Shown here: piece by piece, positions 9,277 to 16,878 of the stretch
Layout of the letters: the number at the start of each line of letters is the position of its first letter
Position numbering within the stretch: position 1 is the first letter of the stretch
DNA from: an uncultured Dorea sp.
Lineage (GTDB): Bacteria > Bacillota > Clostridia > Lachnospirales > Lachnospiraceae
Assembly (NCBI GenBank): GCA_947652615.1
Contig: CANTDX010000012.1
Coordinates: 1-64,000 of the forward strand
DNA: 64,000 nucleotides
Reading direction: 5' to 3'
Translations under genes and position numbers: made by a program
The notes under the pieces: model-generated
What the model was told of the DNA's origin: nothing
The model's input: the letters and a program-made list of their open reading frames with translations, nothing else
The model's database searches: none

Positions 9277-10365
9277 TTATTCTCCAAAATAATATCCATT
9301 GCTTATACGGAATGTCTTTGGCGTCATCCCGTATATTTCCTTAAATATACGATAAAAATAAGTCTGGTCTACAAATTCAAGTTCCATACATATCTCTGCT
9401 ATCGTTTTCGTCGTATTTAGAAGCAAATAAGATGCATGATACATTGCCATGGAATTACGATATTGTGTAATATTCATATTGGTATGTTTTTTCACAATTT
9501 CATTCAGGTAATCTCCAGAGTAATTCAACTTTTCTATCAATTGTTTTCTGGAAATCTTACCGTAAGATGATCTCATCAGTTCTGCAATCTGCTCAAACAG
9601 ATAATTACTTTTCTCTTTCTTTAAAGCTACAATATCATAACATGAACTATCATTTAGCTGGTCAAGCAGCCGGCATATACATCCCGTAAGCAATGCATCC
9701 TTCCCTGCGGTTGATGAATTTAAAAGCAGCTAGACAATCCCTTCAAAGATACATGTATTCTTCGACAGATAATAGTCAGCCCTAAAATGATCCCGCAAAT
9801 AGAAATCTGTATAATCTTTCTGCAACAAATATCGTAACGCTTTATCTGAATAATCTGCATCGGTCCTGGATATTCCTTCTACATGCCAGTTAACCGGATT
9901 AAAGATTTCTTCGATGTAATCCCGAGTTAACCATAATTCCACTCCGTAAAAATCAGATTGAAAATCATCACACCGCACTACATAAGGCTTTTGAAAGTAA
10001 CCGTCATTTTTCCTATATATCTTTCTGTTCCCTTCTGCGATATTATGGCAGGTTCCTTCAAATACATAAAAGAGTTCATAGCAATTGTGTTGATATGGAC
10101 AGATATAATTCTGACGGACAAAAGGCGCTTCATCCCTGTCAAACTCCAGGTATAACGTATAGCTTGCTGTCATATAAATATAGCGGATTGGATATTCCGA
10201 TTTATTTTCTATTTTTATAAAAAATAATGCCATTGTAGTTATTTCCATCCATGGTTCATGCATTATAATATAAAAAATATTTTCTAATCCATCAGGATAA
10301 GGGCCATTTAATCTTACCTGACCGAAACGCCTGTCCTTTTCAGAATAAATACTGTAAAATGCCAT
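9277..10365 (-). pseudogene. AraC family regulator interrupted by in-frame TAG
   Basis: A cupin-like sensor half (from ATG 10365, with the YELFYVFEGTCHNI and GYFQKPYVVRCDDF stretches) and an AraC DNA-binding half are in the same frame, separated by a TAG at 9730-9732. The C-terminal half has two helix-turn-helix segments, with ISRKQLIEKLNYSGDYLNEIVKKH-like and TIAEICMELEFVDQTYFYRIFK-like sequence, the latter being the usual AraC signature. The downstream piece could restart at 9693. Together the halves are about 362 residues, a normal size for this class. It lies 15 bases downstream of the MFS gene. Confidence 0.75.
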
Positions 10366-10380
10366 CTAAAAACTCTTCCT

Positions 10381-11617
10381 TTACTTATTTGCAGCAGCAT
10401 ATCCTGCTGCCAACGGTTTACATGCTCTTGTTCTCAATACCACGGAATAGATCGTTGCATTCACAACCGCTATTACCACAATAATAATCATCTGAGTCAT
10501 TATGACTCCGCCGCTTCCTATTGCCGAACTGATCATCAGAGGAATGTATGGTCCAAAGAAGCATCCTCCCTGGACTACCGCATTCATAATTCCTACCGCC
10601 AGACCATTAGCTTTGCCCGGGACCAGATACCCTGCGATTGCAAAAGAACTGGAATATGCAAATGAATCTCCATAACCAACCAAAATCGAACCAAGAATCA
10701 ACAAGAATTTATTTGCTGTAACCCAGGTAAGCAGACAGCCTGCAATCACAAACGCAATAGCCGTAATGATCGAATACTGTTTTACATATCTGGAAAGCCG
10801 ACCACAGGTTGCTCCTCCAATCATCATTGCCAGATTATTGATACCGATCAGTGTTCCAGAAAATACTGCCCCATTCGCGATCCCCTTTTCACTCACTATA
10901 TAAGATACATTAGCATACCAAGTCATATCGACCGTACCACACAGGAAATGGAATATTAGAATACCAAAGAAGATCAGCGGAATTGCTCTGCCTGCCTTTT
11001 GCTGCCATACTGTCATTAATTTCCTGGTTCTCGGGACTGTTCTGCGCTTCCAGTTCCGCTTCTGTCGGTTCTTTCATAGCAAAAAGAATAACTGGAAGAA
11101 CAGCGATGAATCCCAGATGTACTGCCCACATCCATTTGACATCGATCCCTGTCATAATTCCTCCTACCTGCCCAAATACGGCTCCTGCAAGACCAAGCAT
11201 TGCAACCTGATAGCCATAAAAATTCTGCTGGCTTTTGTCTCCTGCCAACGAGATTCCGATCAGTGTAGCAGGAAGCACACTGCACAACCCATAACCTACA
11301 CCAAGCACAATACGGCTCACTAATATTACCGTAAAATAATTAAAAAACAACGGCAGTGCACCGCCCAAAGACACCATTAGTACTGCCAGAATACCCGTTC
11401 TTTTGTATCCCACCAACTTATACACAATTGCTGAAAATACAGAAGTTGGAATTGCAGCTAATGTCGGCAAGGTTCCGATCAGCAGCAATGTCCCTTGTGC
11501 TACATCCGGATATAATTTGGAAATACTGTCAATTGCCGGAACTGCCACTGCAAGGCTTCCGGTACAAAATGCCAGCAATAATATTGAGATTTTTGTTCCT
11601 AAACGAGATTTTTCCAT
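10381..11617 (-). pseudogene. Major facilitator superfamily transporter with a frameshift
   Basis: The N-terminal six helices read in one frame from ATG 11617 (ribosome site AGGGGGA; MEKSRLGTKISILLL), with the family motif region YKRTGILAVLMVSLGG. The last six helices read in another frame from about 11020 (IPLIFFGILIFHFLCG onward). The switch lies in the hydrophilic central loop at about 10985-11040, where a single base appears gained or lost. The original product would be about 410 residues. The substrate is unknown. It lies downstream of the alpha/beta hydrolase in the same direction, suggesting uptake or export linked to that enzyme. Confidence 0.7.
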
Positions 11618-11770
11618 ATGTATCCCCCTTTGACTCATTAATACAGAAAAACCAGATATCTGACTCATCCGGCAATGTATACCCATTCTTGCATCCCATG
11701 ATGCATTCCCCTGACAGGGCGGGCGGACTTCGTCTAGATATCTGGTCTTTAAAGATTCCACTAATCCCTT

Positions 11771-12700
11771 TTATTTGTTCAAGAAATTAATCACAAACTG
11801 CTGGAATTTTTTATAATAATCTTTTTCAAAGAACATTCCATGACCCGCACCCCATAATGTATGCGATTCAGACCCTTCCGGGAGAGCTTCATAAAGCTCC
11901 TTAATCCTCTCCGGAGTAGAATATACATCATCTGTACCGACAATAATCTCTGAAGGACATAGAATAGCCGGACCATCAATGAGCCATTCATCCTGATGAT
12001 AATATATCTCAATCGTACTGCCCTGAGGCCTCGCATCTGTCATATCGTAATGTACAACATTCTGGAATGCGATGCCGACTACAGGGCGTTCTGTGATAAC
12101 ATAATCTACATCATCACCTTCCTGCGGATTTGCTTCCGCTGCAATCTCATCTCCGCCAGTCAGTGAATACCGGAACAACCGGCCAATCCAGTCATAGCTA
12201 ATAACTGCCTTGTCCTCTTTGTAGCTTCCTTCAGGATAAGATTTAAAAGAACCTCCCGTTACAGGTGCAACCATAACAAGTCTGCGAACCATATCCGGTT
12301 TTCTGATGGCTGTTCTGCTTCCCACCATCGTTCCCCAAGACCAACCCATGATATCAATCTTCAGATCCGCAATACCAAGATGGTCACGGATCGTCTCAAT
12401 AGCAGTGATTACATCCAATACCGCATTATCTGTTGTACAATCCCATCCGCACTCATACCTTTCGGAACGGCCAAATCCGCCTGCATCAAGACGCCATACG
12501 GTATATCCTTCTGTTGCCAGGAAACGCGTCACACTATAATCCTTCCATTCAATATCCCAAACATGCTGTGTGAGCGTTAAACCATGTAACAGGATTATAT
12601 GTTTACTAGGCTCTGTTGCCATAGAGGTACATTTTGTCAGGAATAATTTCTTTCCATTATCTTTTCGCTGACATGGAACTTCTTTAATATCAAATGTCAT
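11771..12700 (-). CDS. Alpha/beta hydrolase
   Basis: The order of motifs is that of the alpha/beta hydrolase fold: oxyanion loop LLHGLT (about residues 37-42), a nucleophile elbow GWSWG (Ser at about 120), an acid in the IIVGTDDVYS region, and a catalytic His in GAGHGMFF (about 290). It is 309 residues long with no signal peptide, so it is probably cytoplasmic. The start ATG is preceded by GGAG. It leads a set with the broken MFS and AraC genes. Esterase, lipase or C-C hydrolase activity are all possible, and the substrate cannot be read from the sequence. Confidence 0.85.
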   Translation of the reverse strand: MTFDIKEVPCQRKDNGKKLFLTKCTSMATEPSKHIILLHGLTLTQHVWDIEWKDYSVTRFLATEGYTVWRLDAGGFGRSERYECGWDCTTDNAVLDVITAIETIRDHLGIADLKIDIMGWSWGTMVGSRTAIRKPDMVRRLVMVAPVTGGSFKSYPEGSYKEDKAVISYDWIGRLFRYSLTGGDEIAAEANPQEGDDVDYVITERPVVGIAFQNVVHYDMTDARPQGSTIEIYYHQDEWLIDGPAILCPSEIIVGTDDVYSTPERIKELYEALPEGSESHTLWGAGHGMFFEKDYYKKFQQFVINFLNK

Positions 12701-13154
12701 AATTTGTATCTCCTCTCATTTTATCTACCGCGGTTGTTTTATAAATTATATAATGAAACGGCAAATCAAAAAATAAAAGATATCTTCTTATTACATCTGA
12801 GTTTCTATGAAATTCACGGATAATGCACAAAAAATGTACACAATATTAAAATGACTAATTCATATCTTATCTTCCCTTATCACCTGAGCTTCTGCCACTC
12901 CATTTCATATACGCTTTCAAGAGCCGGTTCTTCTGCTCCTTTTGCAAATGAATCCGCAAGAGCATGTTTCTATTGTAAACAGATCCTAACTAGATATCAA
13001 ATACTTATATTAGATACTTATCCATAACTTTTTTCTATGGTTTAACCATGGTAAAAACAGATACAGTCATGTTAAGCTGACATAGTATTGCGCAAGCTGC
13101 ATAAAAATGCTAAAATAGTACATCCGTATATAAATCGAAAGTTGGAGGGATAAA
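12701..13154 (+). promoter_or_regulatory. 454-base gap with shared element and RibD-like promoter
   Basis: The gap is AT-rich and codes for nothing I can support. It contains TATCAAATACTTATATTA at 12995-13012, the third copy of the shared element, with ATACTTAT repeated at 13014-13021. A good promoter for the downstream gene follows: -35 TTGCGC at 13088-13093, a 17-base spacer, and -10 TAAAAT at 13111-13116. Start codon 13155 is preceded by TTGGAGGG. Confidence 0.6.
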
Positions 13155-13835
13155 ATGGACAGACCTATTACAACATTATTTATGCTGATGTCTGTTGATG
13201 GCAAGATCAGCACCGGCGCATCGGATAATTTGGACGTGGATAAGGACTTCCCCAGAATTGCAGGCGTTAAAGAAGGATTACATCAATATTATGAAATAGA
13301 ACAGACGACAGATTTATGGTCACTTAATTCTGGAAGAGTGCAGGCCAAAATCGGTGTTAACACAGCGGACATGCCAGATAAAACACCCGTCTCCTTTGTT
13401 GTAATTGATAATAAACATTTAGAGGAACATGGCATACGTTATTTTTGTGCTTTATCAAACCAGTTTGTATTGGTTACATCCAACGAGAAGCATCCTGCAT
13501 TTGACATGGAAGAAGATAATCTCCATATCATATATCGAAAAGATCTATCGCTGAAAGATGTTCTCACAGAACTCAAATCAGAATATAATTGCGAGAGAAT
13601 AACGATACAGACCGGCGGGACACTAAACGGCTTATTTCTTCATGAAAAGCTGATAGATTATATTGATATTGTTGTAGCGCCTATATTAATTGGCGGGAAA
13701 GATACATCCACTTTAGTTGACGGGAAATCCATATTATCAGAAAGTGAATTATCAAAATTAGGTGTGTTGGAATTGCAAGAATGTGTCGTTTTGGAGGACT
13801 CCTATCTTCGGTTGCGTTATGAAATAATTCATTAG
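13155..13835 (+). CDS. RibD C-terminal / dihydrofolate-reductase-like reductase
   Basis: The N-terminus (TTLFMLMSVDGKIS) and C-terminal half (ITIQTGGTLNGLFL, IDIVVAPILIGGKDTSTL) match the NADPH-dependent reductase domain of RibD. The deaminase half of RibD is absent and there are no other riboflavin genes nearby, so a stand-alone reductase of unknown substrate is more likely than riboflavin synthesis. It is 226 residues long, near the usual size for such stand-alone proteins. A hairpin terminator follows directly and the gene appears monocistronic. Confidence 0.8.
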   Translation: MDRPITTLFMLMSVDGKISTGASDNLDVDKDFPRIAGVKEGLHQYYEIEQTTDLWSLNSGRVQAKIGVNTADMPDKTPVSFVVIDNKHLEEHGIRYFCALSNQFVLVTSNEKHPAFDMEEDNLHIIYRKDLSLKDVLTELKSEYNCERITIQTGGTLNGLFLHEKLIDYIDIVVAPILIGGKDTSTLVDGKSILSESELSKLGVLELQECVVLEDSYLRLRYEIIH

Positions 13836-13846
13836 CAACGAACGGA

Positions 13847-13869
13847 ACAGAGCGGAAATACCGCTCTGT
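13847..13869 (+). terminator. Terminator of the RibD-like gene
   Basis: A perfect 9-bp stem ACAGAGCGG / CCGCTCTGT with a 5-base loop lies 12 bases after the stop codon. The T-tract is weak, so confidence is moderate. Confidence 0.6.
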
Positions 13870-13884
13870 CCCTTGAACAACATT

Positions 13885-14050
13885 TCAACCGGAGGTTACG
13901 GATGTAACCAGCTTCTCATTCCGGTAAACTTCTGCGCTCGTCAGAGACAATCCGCCTCTTAAGCTCTGCTCCATAGACTCATAGTCAGACCAGCAGTCCC
14001 CGCCCCAGTGAACCGGGAACTTCTGCCCGCCCACAGTGGCAGAACTGAAC
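13885..14050 (-). pseudogene. Internal fragment of a GH31 alpha-xylosidase gene
   Basis: About 36 residues read SATVGGQKFPVHWGGDC, then ESMEQSLRGGLSLT, a hallmark segment of YicI-type GH31 enzymes. Upstream of the fragment (beyond 14050) the DNA belongs to an AraC-type gene on the other strand. Downstream, 17 more codons do not match that part of GH31 and may be the original C-terminus brought close by a second deletion. It is not a copy of the GH31 gene at 24343, since the residues after GGDC differ. Confidence 0.6.
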
Positions 14051-14239
14051 GTAAATTTTAATTCGTACCTGGACCAGGTACGTATCGCCAAAGCAAAAGA
14101 GCTGCTGGATGACGGGAACCTCAAAGTGTATGAAATCTCCGAGCGGGTGGGATACAGCAATGTGGACTATTTTCACCGGAAATTCAAAAAATATGAAGGA
14201 ACATCTCCGGCGGAATACCGGAAAAAACAAAACTTATAA
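14036..14239 (+). pseudogene. C-terminal HTH fragment of an AraC/YesN-type regulator
   Basis: The fragment encodes the end of an AraC-type DNA-binding domain (NFNSYLDQVRIAKAKELL, VYEISERVGYSNVDYF, FKKYEGTSPAEYRK). The rest of the regulator is missing. It meets the GH31 fragment head to head at about 14045-14050, so one deletion probably removed the 5' parts of a divergent regulator/enzyme pair and their shared promoter. A GTG at 14036 would allow a 67-residue product, but this is unlikely to be functional. Confidence 0.65.
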
Positions 14240-14316
14240 AAGGAGATTTCTTTATTCGCAACTATAAGTTGCCAAAAAGAACTTTAATGTTGGTGGTAAA
14301 CAGTATTATCATTTTG

Positions 14317-14340
14317 TATAATACAATTAGTAAAAGGAGG
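14317..14340 (+). promoter_or_regulatory. -10 box and ribosome site of the XRE regulator
   Basis: TATAAT at 14317-14322 is a consensus -10, and AAAGGAGG follows at about 14333-14340 before the GTG start at 14348. No convincing -35 is seen. An inverted GCAACT/AGTTGC pair at 14258-14272 upstream could be an operator. Confidence 0.5.
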
Positions 14341-14347
14341 CGTTACA

Positions 14348-14965
14348 GTGAAATTATCAGAAAAGATCATAGAACTAAGAAAAGCAAACAGAATGACTCA
14401 AGAAGAGCTTGCAGCAATATGTAACGTTAGCAGACAATCCATATCAAAGTGGGAATCTGACATCACATTACCAGAGACAGATAAACTATTGATACTAGGA
14501 GATACTTTTCGGGTATCTATGGATATTTTATTGAAAGATGAATTGATGTTAAACAAGGCAAAAGATGTTCGTAGTTGTGACAACAATACAATCCGGAAAA
14601 AGAAACAGGAATTATATGAAGGAATATTAATCAAAGAAAGCATAGCAGATGATAGTATTATTGATTACCTCAATATTCACAAAATTGAATTGTGGAATAT
14701 CGGCGGACAACCAAAATACTGGACCGCATTATTTTTTACAAGTAACAAAAAAGATTTTCCAGAACAAATTTCAAAAGTCATGCTGTCTAATCCTGATAAA
14801 AATGACAATTGGTTCGTTGATTTTAAGGCAGGCAATGAAAAATATATTGTATTTAAAGACAGGATTATAAAATATCAGATTGGGAATCAGACTGAAAAAG
14901 AATATGCACGCAATGAGTGCAGGAAATTAGGCATTTCTAATGAGCAGATGAACTGGTCAGAATAA
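14348..14965 (+). CDS. XRE family regulator with unknown C-terminal domain
   Basis: Residues 1-60 form a Cro/C1-type helix-turn-helix (IIELRKANRMTQEELAAICN then VSRQSISKWESD). Residues 90-205 form a domain I cannot name, rich in aromatic residues and lysine (YWTALFFTSN, NDNWFVDFKAGNEKYIVFKD). The start is GTG 14348 after a strong AAAGGAGG. The base composition is much more AT-rich than the housekeeping genes of this window, consistent with acquisition. A long inverted repeat terminator follows. It may sense a small molecule with its C-terminal domain, but that is a guess. Confidence 0.75.
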   Translation: MKLSEKIIELRKANRMTQEELAAICNVSRQSISKWESDITLPETDKLLILGDTFRVSMDILLKDELMLNKAKDVRSCDNNTIRKKKQELYEGILIKESIADDSIIDYLNIHKIELWNIGGQPKYWTALFFTSNKKDFPEQISKVMLSNPDKNDNWFVDFKAGNEKYIVFKDRIIKYQIGNQTEKEYARNECRKLGISNEQMNWSE

Positions 14966-15006
14966 GATGTGTCTCTCTTTATTTCCAAATCATCATCCTT
15001 CTTTCT

Positions 15007-15044
15007 ACTGAATTTTTTTGCGAGTTATCGCAAAAAAATTCAGT
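15007..15044. terminator. Bidirectional terminator between XRE and HxlR genes
   Basis: Two perfect 17-base arms, ACTGAATTTTTTTGCGA and TCGCAAAAAAATTCAGT, flank a GTTA loop. The T-rich stem would give runs of U on either strand. It separates two convergent genes and is the strongest hairpin in this part of the window. Confidence 0.85.
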
Positions 15045-15059
15045 AACATTATACCCCCT

Positions 15060-15392
15060 TCAAATTGCTTTTACAACTTTTTTATAGTTTATCCCCCATT
15101 CTTCCATAGCCATGATGATCGGGCGCATAGACTGTCCCAAATCATTTAAGGCGTATTCCACACGAGGCGGCACCTCCGGGTAAACAGTACGGGTAATAAT
15201 TCCGTCTGCCTCCATAGAACGCAAACTATCTGTTAAAACTTTTTGGCTGATACCCTCTAAGGATTTTTTTAATTCATTGAAACGCCACGGACGCTTTAAA
15301 AGGTTACGCAAGATAAGCAATTTCCATTTGCTTCCGATAAGCTGTACGGTCGTTGCTACCGGACATTCTGGCAGTTCTTCTTTTGTCAGCAT
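15060..15392 (-). CDS. HxlR family transcriptional regulator
   Basis: This 110-residue winged helix protein has the HxlR signature: CPVATTVQLIGSKWKLLILR at the N-terminus, FNELKKSLEGISQKVLTDSL for the recognition helix, and PRVEYALNDLGQSM for the wing and last helix. HxlR members are often redox or electrophile sensors through an N-terminal Cys, and a Cys is present here at residue 10, in ELPECPV. It is transcribed away from the peptide operon across a 195-base shared region, so autoregulation and control of the operon are the likely job. Confidence 0.9.
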   Translation of the reverse strand: MLTKEELPECPVATTVQLIGSKWKLLILRNLLKRPWRFNELKKSLEGISQKVLTDSLRSMEADGIITRTVYPEVPPRVEYALNDLGQSMRPIIMAMEEWGINYKKVVKAI

Positions 15393-15587
15393 AAAATAGC
15401 TCCTTTCAAAAGTTCAAAAAAGAATGTTACACCCCAATTATAATATAACAATCGCTTCCGTTCAAGAAGGGTTACAAAAAGGTGACTAAGTAATAGATTT
15501 ATGCGTACTTTTTTTCGTTTTCATCATGCCGTACAATGTACTCAAGGAACAAGAAAGTTCCTAAATTCAAAATGGAGGTATCGAAAT
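15393..15587 (+). promoter_or_regulatory. Shared HxlR / peptide-operon control region
   Basis: For the operon, TACAAT at 15532-15537 could be the -10, inside the palindrome GTACAATGTAC (15531-15541); the -35 is poor. Candidate HxlR sites are GTTAC (15471) with GGTGAC (15481) and AAGTAA (15488). In the leader, AGGAAC (15545-15550) pairs with GTTCCT (15557-15562), then GGAGGT at about 15574 serves the ATG at 15588. A weak -35 at an operator-covered promoter fits a normally repressed system, which is an inference. Confidence 0.5.
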
Positions 15588-15761
15588 ATGGCACTCTCAA
15601 ATTTAACTGGTTGGAATGAAAAATCTGCTACATCTGCTTGTGGAGCCGGCGACAAGCCAGAGGAAAAGCCCGCCGCTTGCGGGGCTGCCTGCGGCGCTTC
15701 GGACAAGCCGGAAGAAAAGCCCGCCGCTTGCGGGGCTGCCTGTGGCGATTCGGACAAATAA
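15588..15761 (+). CDS. ACGX-repeat precursor peptide (candidate RiPP)
   Basis: This 57-residue peptide is too small to stand out but has a strong GGAGGT ribosome site 8 bases before the ATG at 15588; an upstream ATG at 15501 lacks one. Residues 1-16 could be a leader. From residue 17 the peptide carries five Ala-Cys-Gly triplets (Cys 18, 31, 35, 48, 52). Residues 22-38 and 39-55 are a tandem 17-residue repeat of the form DKPEEKPAACGAACGxS, encoded by near-identical 51-base units. The peptide is followed by a radical SAM/SPASM enzyme and a nitroreductase. I recall a named ACGX peptide / radical SAM family pairing in NCBI protein families; the product is unknown to me. Confidence 0.85.
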   Translation: MALSNLTGWNEKSATSACGAGDKPEEKPAACGAACGASDKPEEKPAACGAACGDSDK

Positions 15762-15778
15762 GAAGTTTAATTCCAACA

Positions 15779-15810
15779 ATCTCCGGCGGGGCTGTTGTCT
15801 TGTCGGAGAT
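15779..15810 (+). promoter_or_regulatory. Hairpin between precursor peptide and radical SAM genes
   Basis: ATCTCCG (15779-15785) pairs with CGGAGAT (15804-15810) around an 18-base loop, without a following T-tract. In operons of this kind such a stem between precursor and enzyme genes often sets a higher level of precursor by partial termination or mRNA stabilisation; that role is inferred here. Confidence 0.45.
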
Positions 15811-15841
15811 ACTTAAATGACTATCAAACGGGGGGAACAAC

Positions 15842-16876
15842 ATGAAACAATACTTTGCTTTTCAGTGGCATATTACGGACGAGTGCGACCAACGCTGCAA
15901 ACACTGTTACATTTTTTCCGAGGATAACTGTAAAAAACCGGATACGATGGATTGGGCGCAAATGCAGGAAACTTTTTATAACTGTCTTGATTTTTGTGAG
16001 GTTTATGGGCGGCTGCTTTATTTTTATATCACCGGCGGCGACCCTATTCTGCACCGGGATTTTTGGCAGCTTCTTACTCTGATCAAAGAACATGAAATCC
16101 CATTTACGATTTTAGGAAATCCGTTTTATTTAACAGATGAGGTTTGCCGGAAATTGAAATCCTATGGCTGTCAAAAATACCAACTTTCTCTTGACGGAAT
16201 GAAAGATACCCACGATTGGTTTCGCAAACCGGGTTCTTTTGATTGTACTCTTGAAAAAATCGCTTGTATCAAAAAGGCGGGGATTCGCTCTGTCATTATG
16301 ACTACGGTATCCGGTACGAACATCAAGGAAGTTCCCGATATCATTGATGCTGTTGTTTCTGCTGGTGCCGATGTGTTTGCTTTTGCCCGTTACTGTCCCA
16401 CCAGTGAAGAAAAAGACACTGGTATTTCTCCGCTTGAATACCGGGAATTGCTTGATATATGTTATAACAAATTTCAGAAATATGAGGCAAAGGGCTGTCA
16501 CACCTATTTTAACAAAAAAGATCATCTTTGGACGCTTTATGAGTATGAAAAAGGAATTTTCAAAATCCCGGAGGATGCACAGGACGGCATGATATACGGC
16601 GGCTGTAATTGCGGTAACTGTCACATGACAATCTTACCAACCGGAGATATTTATGCCTGCCGCCGGGTACAGGGCAGCAAAGTCGGGAATGTATTGCATG
16701 ACCGTCTTGCGGATATCTGGGTTTGCCAAATGGAAGCATATCGTGATTATACAGAATTTGAGAAATGTTCCAAATGTGAGCTGCTTGCATTCTGCCGTGG
16801 CTGCCCTGCAGTAGCAAGTGGGAAAGACGGGAATTTCTATGCGGCTGATCCGCAATGCTGGAAGGAGGTTATTTGA
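15842..16876 (+). CDS. Radical SAM/SPASM peptide-modifying enzyme (ACGX type)
   Basis: The 344-residue protein has the radical SAM cluster motif CDQRCKHC (Cys 15, 19, 22), the SAM-binding YITGGDP, and a C-terminal SPASM region with many Cys: GGCNCGNC, then PTGDIYAC, then CSKCELLAFCRGC and a last C in PQCW. These would bind two auxiliary iron-sulfur clusters. The family modifies residues in peptides by radical chemistry; here the neighbouring Cys-repeat peptide is the obvious substrate. The start ATG follows GGGGG and lies 80 bases after the precursor stop. The enzyme lacks an obvious N-terminal RRE peptide-binding domain, so recognition may use the repeats or another surface. Confidence 0.9.
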   Translation: MKQYFAFQWHITDECDQRCKHCYIFSEDNCKKPDTMDWAQMQETFYNCLDFCEVYGRLLYFYITGGDPILHRDFWQLLTLIKEHEIPFTILGNPFYLTDEVCRKLKSYGCQKYQLSLDGMKDTHDWFRKPGSFDCTLEKIACIKKAGIRSVIMTTVSGTNIKEVPDIIDAVVSAGADVFAFARYCPTSEEKDTGISPLEYRELLDICYNKFQKYEAKGCHTYFNKKDHLWTLYEYEKGIFKIPEDAQDGMIYGGCNCGNCHMTILPTGDIYACRRVQGSKVGNVLHDRLADIWVCQMEAYRDYTEFEKCSKCELLAFCRGCPAVASGKDGNFYAADPQCWKEVI

Positions 16877-16878
16877 TT

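Noticed and set aside
1276..9732. TAG codons as pyrrolysine or recoded sense codons
   Set aside because: TAG is used as the normal stop in several genes of the window, no pyl genes are seen, and the affected families do not normally contain an amber codon at these places.
13155..13835. Riboflavin biosynthesis gene ribD
   Set aside because: Only the reductase domain is present, no deaminase, no FMN riboswitch and no rib neighbours.
15651..15752. CRISPR-like repeat
   Set aside because: The repeats are coding, tandem, only two, and without spacers.
15588..15761. Metallothionein or simple low-complexity protein
   Set aside because: Cys spacing alone would allow metal binding, but the adjacent radical SAM/SPASM and nitroreductase genes with tight spacing make a modified peptide the better reading. 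Metal binding by the product remains possible.
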